Positions 21,971 to 24,346 of a stretch of DNA of 24,346 bases are shown one piece after another (the stretch's first letter is position 1; every line of letters starts with the position of its first letter). A program made the translations under genes and the position numbers. The notes under the pieces were generated by a model. The model did not search any database and was not told where the DNA came from. It saw only the letters and a program-made list of their open reading frames with translations. Source of the stretch: JADHUC01 sp964617665 (GTDB taxonomy: Bacteria > Planctomycetota > Planctomycetia > Pirellulales > Pirellulaceae); the NCBI GenBank assembly GCA_964617665.1, contig CAZUAH010000181.1, positions 1 to 24,346 on the forward strand, given 5' to 3'.

Positions 21971-22984
21971 ATGGAGCCCGTTGAGATTGTTCGTCGTGCC
22001 ATCGAGTTTGACAATCCGTCGCGGCTGCCGTTTTGGCAGCACTGGAGCCACAAGATGCCCGAGTTCCCGGACGATGTGCACAACATCTGGGAAATGGACC
22101 GGGCCGAAGCGGGTTGGTACTTCGACAATCCCGTGATGGACGACTGGGGCTGCGGCTGGAGCACGACCGACCTGCAGAACATCGGTCAAGTGACCGACTG
22201 CCCGTTGGACGACTGGTCGGCCTTGGACGGCTATCAACCGCCGAATCCCCGCAACCCGTTCTACTACGACCGGCTCGGGGCAATGATCGACCAAGCCGAT
22301 GGGCGCTATGTATGTCTCACAGCCCATTCGCTGTTGTTCTCGCGACTGCACAAGCTCCGCGGCTTCGTCAACACCATGGAGGATTTCTACCTGGAGCCGG
22401 AGCGCACGCACCGGGTGCTGGACATGGTCGTGGATTTCAAGTTGGAGCAGCTCGACGAACTGCGCCGACGTTTCGGCGATCGCATCCACGGGCTGTTCGT
22501 GGCGGACGACTGGGGCACGCAAGACGGCACCTTCGTGAGCAATAAAATCCTGGACGAATTTTTCACTGCCCGGTATCGTCAGATCTTCGACGCCATTCAC
22601 GACTGTGGTTGGCACGTGATCCTGCACAGTTGCGGCAAGATCAACTCGTTCGTGCCTACGTTCATCGAGGTGGGCGTGGACGTGCTGAACATGCAGCAGA
22701 CGCGCAGCTACGGGCTGGTCGAATTCGGCCAACAGTTCCGTGGAAAAGTGTGCTTCCTGGCAACGGCCTGCATTCAATCGACGTTGGTCCGCGGCGTGGA
22801 AAAGGAGGTACGCGACGAGGCCGGCCTGGTCGTCCGCAATTGGAGCACGCCCCAGGGCGGAATGATCGCCTTCGACTACGGCGAATGGGAAGCAATCGAC
22901 GTCAAGCCCGAGACGCCGCTCGTGATGTTTAGCGAGTTCGATAGGCTGAAGGACTACTGGCAGGAACAGGAAGGTGGAAACTAG
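21971..22984 (+). CDS. Uroporphyrinogen decarboxylase/MtaA-like protein 1
   Basis: A 337-residue protein of the UROD TIM-barrel superfamily, which includes haem-pathway decarboxylases and the zinc methyl-transfer proteins MtaA/MtbA. Family marks are EIVRRAIEFDNPSRLPF at the N-terminus, FVADDWGTQDGTFVS in the middle and ILHSCGKINSFVP (H219, C221). The zinc motif H-x-C-x75-C of MtaA is incomplete: the place of the last Cys reads GGMIAFDYGEWE. Cysteines at +40 and +46 after HxC might substitute. It is probably not the haem enzyme, because a pair of such genes stands beside an oxidoreductase. AGGTGA (21958-21963) supports the ATG at 21971; an upstream TTG at 21932 lies inside the palindromic repeat. 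Confidence 0.85.
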   Translation: MEPVEIVRRAIEFDNPSRLPFWQHWSHKMPEFPDDVHNIWEMDRAEAGWYFDNPVMDDWGCGWSTTDLQNIGQVTDCPLDDWSALDGYQPPNPRNPFYYDRLGAMIDQADGRYVCLTAHSLLFSRLHKLRGFVNTMEDFYLEPERTHRVLDMVVDFKLEQLDELRRRFGDRIHGLFVADDWGTQDGTFVSNKILDEFFTARYRQIFDAIHDCGWHVILHSCGKINSFVPTFIEVGVDVLNMQQTRSYGLVEFGQQFRGKVCFLATACIQSTLVRGVEKEVRDEAGLVVRNWSTPQGGMIAFDYGEWEAIDVKPETPLVMFSEFDRLKDYWQEQEGGN

Positions 22985-23028
22985 AAACTCGATATTGGAG
23001 ACGGCGGACCTCTCAGGTTTCGAGTTTC
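22984..23028. repeat. Inverted repeat GAAACTCGA / TCGAGTTTC
   Basis: A perfect 9-base inverted repeat (22984-22992 and 23020-23028) begins at the stop codon of the preceding gene. The arm is also found at 21788 onward in the previous spacer, so it is probably a shorter relative of that repeat. Confidence 0.6.
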
Positions 23029-23046
23029 AAGTCTCGCTTTTGGGCC

Positions 23047-23112
23047 GTAGCGGAAGTCGCCAAGACTTTCGGAGCCCACGAACTGGACGAAACTCTTGGC
23101 GAGTTCCGCTAC
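23047..23112. repeat. Hairpin repeat element, copy 2
   Basis: Two 24-base arms (23047-23070 and 23089-23112) match in inverted orientation at 22 of 24 positions around an 18-base centre. It is the same element as at 51-112. The two mispaired sites are the same in both copies, while an A-T pair of copy 1 is a G-C pair here. Confidence 0.85.
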
Positions 23113-23153
23113 CCCAAAATGAAGCTTTGGCAAAGCACTAGCGGAGTACCCGC

Positions 23154-24245
23154 ATGTTTTATCCACGCAACGAAACGCTCCAGAACCCGATGCTCCCCGT
23201 GGACATTGTGCTGCATCCGTCATGGTGGCATTGCCATGAAGGTATCACGTTTGACGAGGATTTCTTTTTCCATCCGGCCAAACGGGTCGAGGTGGAAAGG
23301 AAAATGGAGCAGACGCTGTATGACCGTTGGGGACGTTATGGACTGGGGGCGGATCGCGACCGCGACTTGCCGCAAATCGGGCCGGTACATCTTGCGGCCG
23401 GATATCTCACCTCGGAGATGTTGGGCTGCCCGGTCGAGTACCACGAGGATTCCGCTCCGCAGGTAATTCCGGCTGATATTGACTCGCCGAACATCTCACC
23501 CGAAGCGGCGTTCGAAAGCCCGGCGTTCAAACGATACGAGACGTTGTTGGACGACTTGAAGAAGAAACACGGCTATCTGTGCGGTGATATCGGCTGGGCT
23601 GGGGTCCTCAACACGGCTCTGGATCTGCGCGGCCAGGACTTCTTCCTGGACACGGTCGACGCGCCCGACGAAGCCGCTCGGTTTGCTGGGGAGATAGCCG
23701 CCGTGACCGAACGGTTCACGCAGCAAATGCGCAGCGCCACCGGGACAACGTCGATCAGCGTGAACCGCAATGTCCGCCACATTCCCGAGCCGGTGCATCT
23801 GCACAGCGAATGCTCGAACGTGATGATCTCGACCGATATGTACGAGCAGTTCTTCATGCCGATCGACGCCGATTGGAGCCGCAAGTACCGGCCGTATGGG
23901 ATCCACCACTGCGGCCACGACCCGCACCGCTTTGCTGCGTCCTATGCGAAACTACCACACCTGGACTTCCTGGACGTGGGTTGGGGCGGCGACCTGGCGG
24001 AATTGCGGCGGCACTTGCCGAACACTTTCCTGAACATCCGCTTGAGTCCGGTCGGAATCGTCGAACAGACAACCGACGAAATCCGTGTCACCGTTCGTCG
24101 ACTGGTCCGGGAGTCGGCCAACCCTTACCTGACTGGCGTCTGCTGCATCAACATGGACGACCAAGTCCGCGACGATCAGGTGTCGGCGATCTTCGACGAG
24201 GTGGAACTCCTGCGACAAGAATATGCGATGGAAGAACAAGCGTAG
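23154..24245 (+). CDS. Uroporphyrinogen decarboxylase/MtaA-like protein 2
   Basis: A 363-residue member of the same superfamily as the preceding gene but divergent from it. The middle motif reads HLHSECSNVMISTDMYEQFF, and the metal site reads YGIHHCGHDPHRF with H251 and C253. Two cysteines, C330 and C331 in LTGVCCINMDD, stand 76-77 residues after C253, which agrees with the H-x-C-x75-C zinc motif I recall for MtaA-type methyl transferases. A cobamide- or thiol-dependent methyl transfer role is thus more likely than porphyrin decarboxylation, though neither a corrinoid protein nor an MtaB-like gene is in view. The start is ATG at 23154, after a repeat-filled spacer; a clear ribosome site is lacking. 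Confidence 0.82.
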   Translation: MFYPRNETLQNPMLPVDIVLHPSWWHCHEGITFDEDFFFHPAKRVEVERKMEQTLYDRWGRYGLGADRDRDLPQIGPVHLAAGYLTSEMLGCPVEYHEDSAPQVIPADIDSPNISPEAAFESPAFKRYETLLDDLKKKHGYLCGDIGWAGVLNTALDLRGQDFFLDTVDAPDEAARFAGEIAAVTERFTQQMRSATGTTSISVNRNVRHIPEPVHLHSECSNVMISTDMYEQFFMPIDADWSRKYRPYGIHHCGHDPHRFAASYAKLPHLDFLDVGWGGDLAELRRHLPNTFLNIRLSPVGIVEQTTDEIRVTVRRLVRESANPYLTGVCCINMDDQVRDDQVSAIFDEVELLRQEYAMEEQA

Positions 24246-24269
24246 TGCTCTATCCAAGCATAGTTTTGC

Positions 24270-24344
24270 GGTGGCCGGGGTTGGAGGGCGTAGCCCGAAA
24301 CCCCGGGGCTTCCTTCACTAACGCTCAGTCCAGCCCCGGCCACC
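24270..24344. repeat. GC-rich inverted repeat at the window end
   Basis: GGTGGCCGGGGTTGGA (24270-24285) and TCCAGCCCCGGCCACC (24329-24344) are inverted copies at 15 of 16 positions. A smaller CCCCGGGG palindrome lies between. It begins 25 bases after the last stop codon and may act as a transcription end or be a dispersed repeat. Confidence 0.75.
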
Positions 24345-24346
24345 CA

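Noticed and set aside
21632..22777. 381-codon minus-strand open frame
   Set aside because: It runs antisense across the oxidoreductase end, a repeat spacer and the UROD-like gene, and resembles no protein family.

Overview
The window looks like a chromosomal stretch from a planctomycete, probably of the Pirellulales type. This is an inference from gene families remembered as typical of that phylum: a large HzsA-like PD40/c-type cytochrome protein, a leucine-rich-repeat protein behind a short N-terminal membrane anchor, a small membrane protein starting with an ENAYESP-type motif, BlaI plus M56 peptidase pairs, Gfo/Idh/MocA oxidoreductases and uroporphyrinogen-decarboxylase-like proteins. No rRNA, tRNA, CRISPR array, transposase or phage gene was found.

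Left part (1-5.9 kb): an intergenic hairpin repeat, a methyltransferase (-), then a two-gene (+) set made of a cysteine-rich small protein and a zinc-ribbon protein whose HD domain has lost its catalytic residues. Next come a single-domain response regulator (-) and a hemerythrin-domain protein (-). A 394-base spacer with three inverted repeats and an extended -10 promoter leads to a transsulfuration-type PLP enzyme (+) and an Rrf2 regulator (+) with three IscR-like cysteines.

Middle (5.9-13.3 kb): the HzsA-like secreted dihaem protein and a small membrane protein (+), a coiled-coil protein (-), a 43-codon membrane ORF and an LRR protein (+). Then on the minus strand come two small membrane proteins and a secreted thioredoxin-type glutathione peroxidase with an intrinsic terminator. 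The Rrf2 regulator, hemerythrin and dihaem protein suggest a redox or nitrogen-oxide response neighbourhood, but that link is inference.

Export cluster (13.3-20.6 kb, all minus): BlaI repressor, M56 BlaR1-type protease and a 770-residue protein overlap end to end as one operon. An ABC ATPase/permease pair follows after 193 bases. The 770-residue protein joins a secretin-like beta domain to a TolC-like efflux domain with shortened barrel segments; it is the most unusual object here. The blaI promoter carries two tandem dyads (CTMCTA-N6-TAGGAG) placed 22 bases apart over the -10 and its flanks, a strong candidate for autoregulation. The working model is a protease-relieved repressor controlling an envelope export device, possibly with the ABC pair.

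Right part (20.7-24.3 kb, all plus): a Gfo/Idh/MocA oxidoreductase and two uroporphyrinogen-decarboxylase/MtaA-like proteins. The spacers between them, and the end of the window, are filled with palindromic repeat elements. One of these elements also occurs at the left edge of the window, about 23 kb away.
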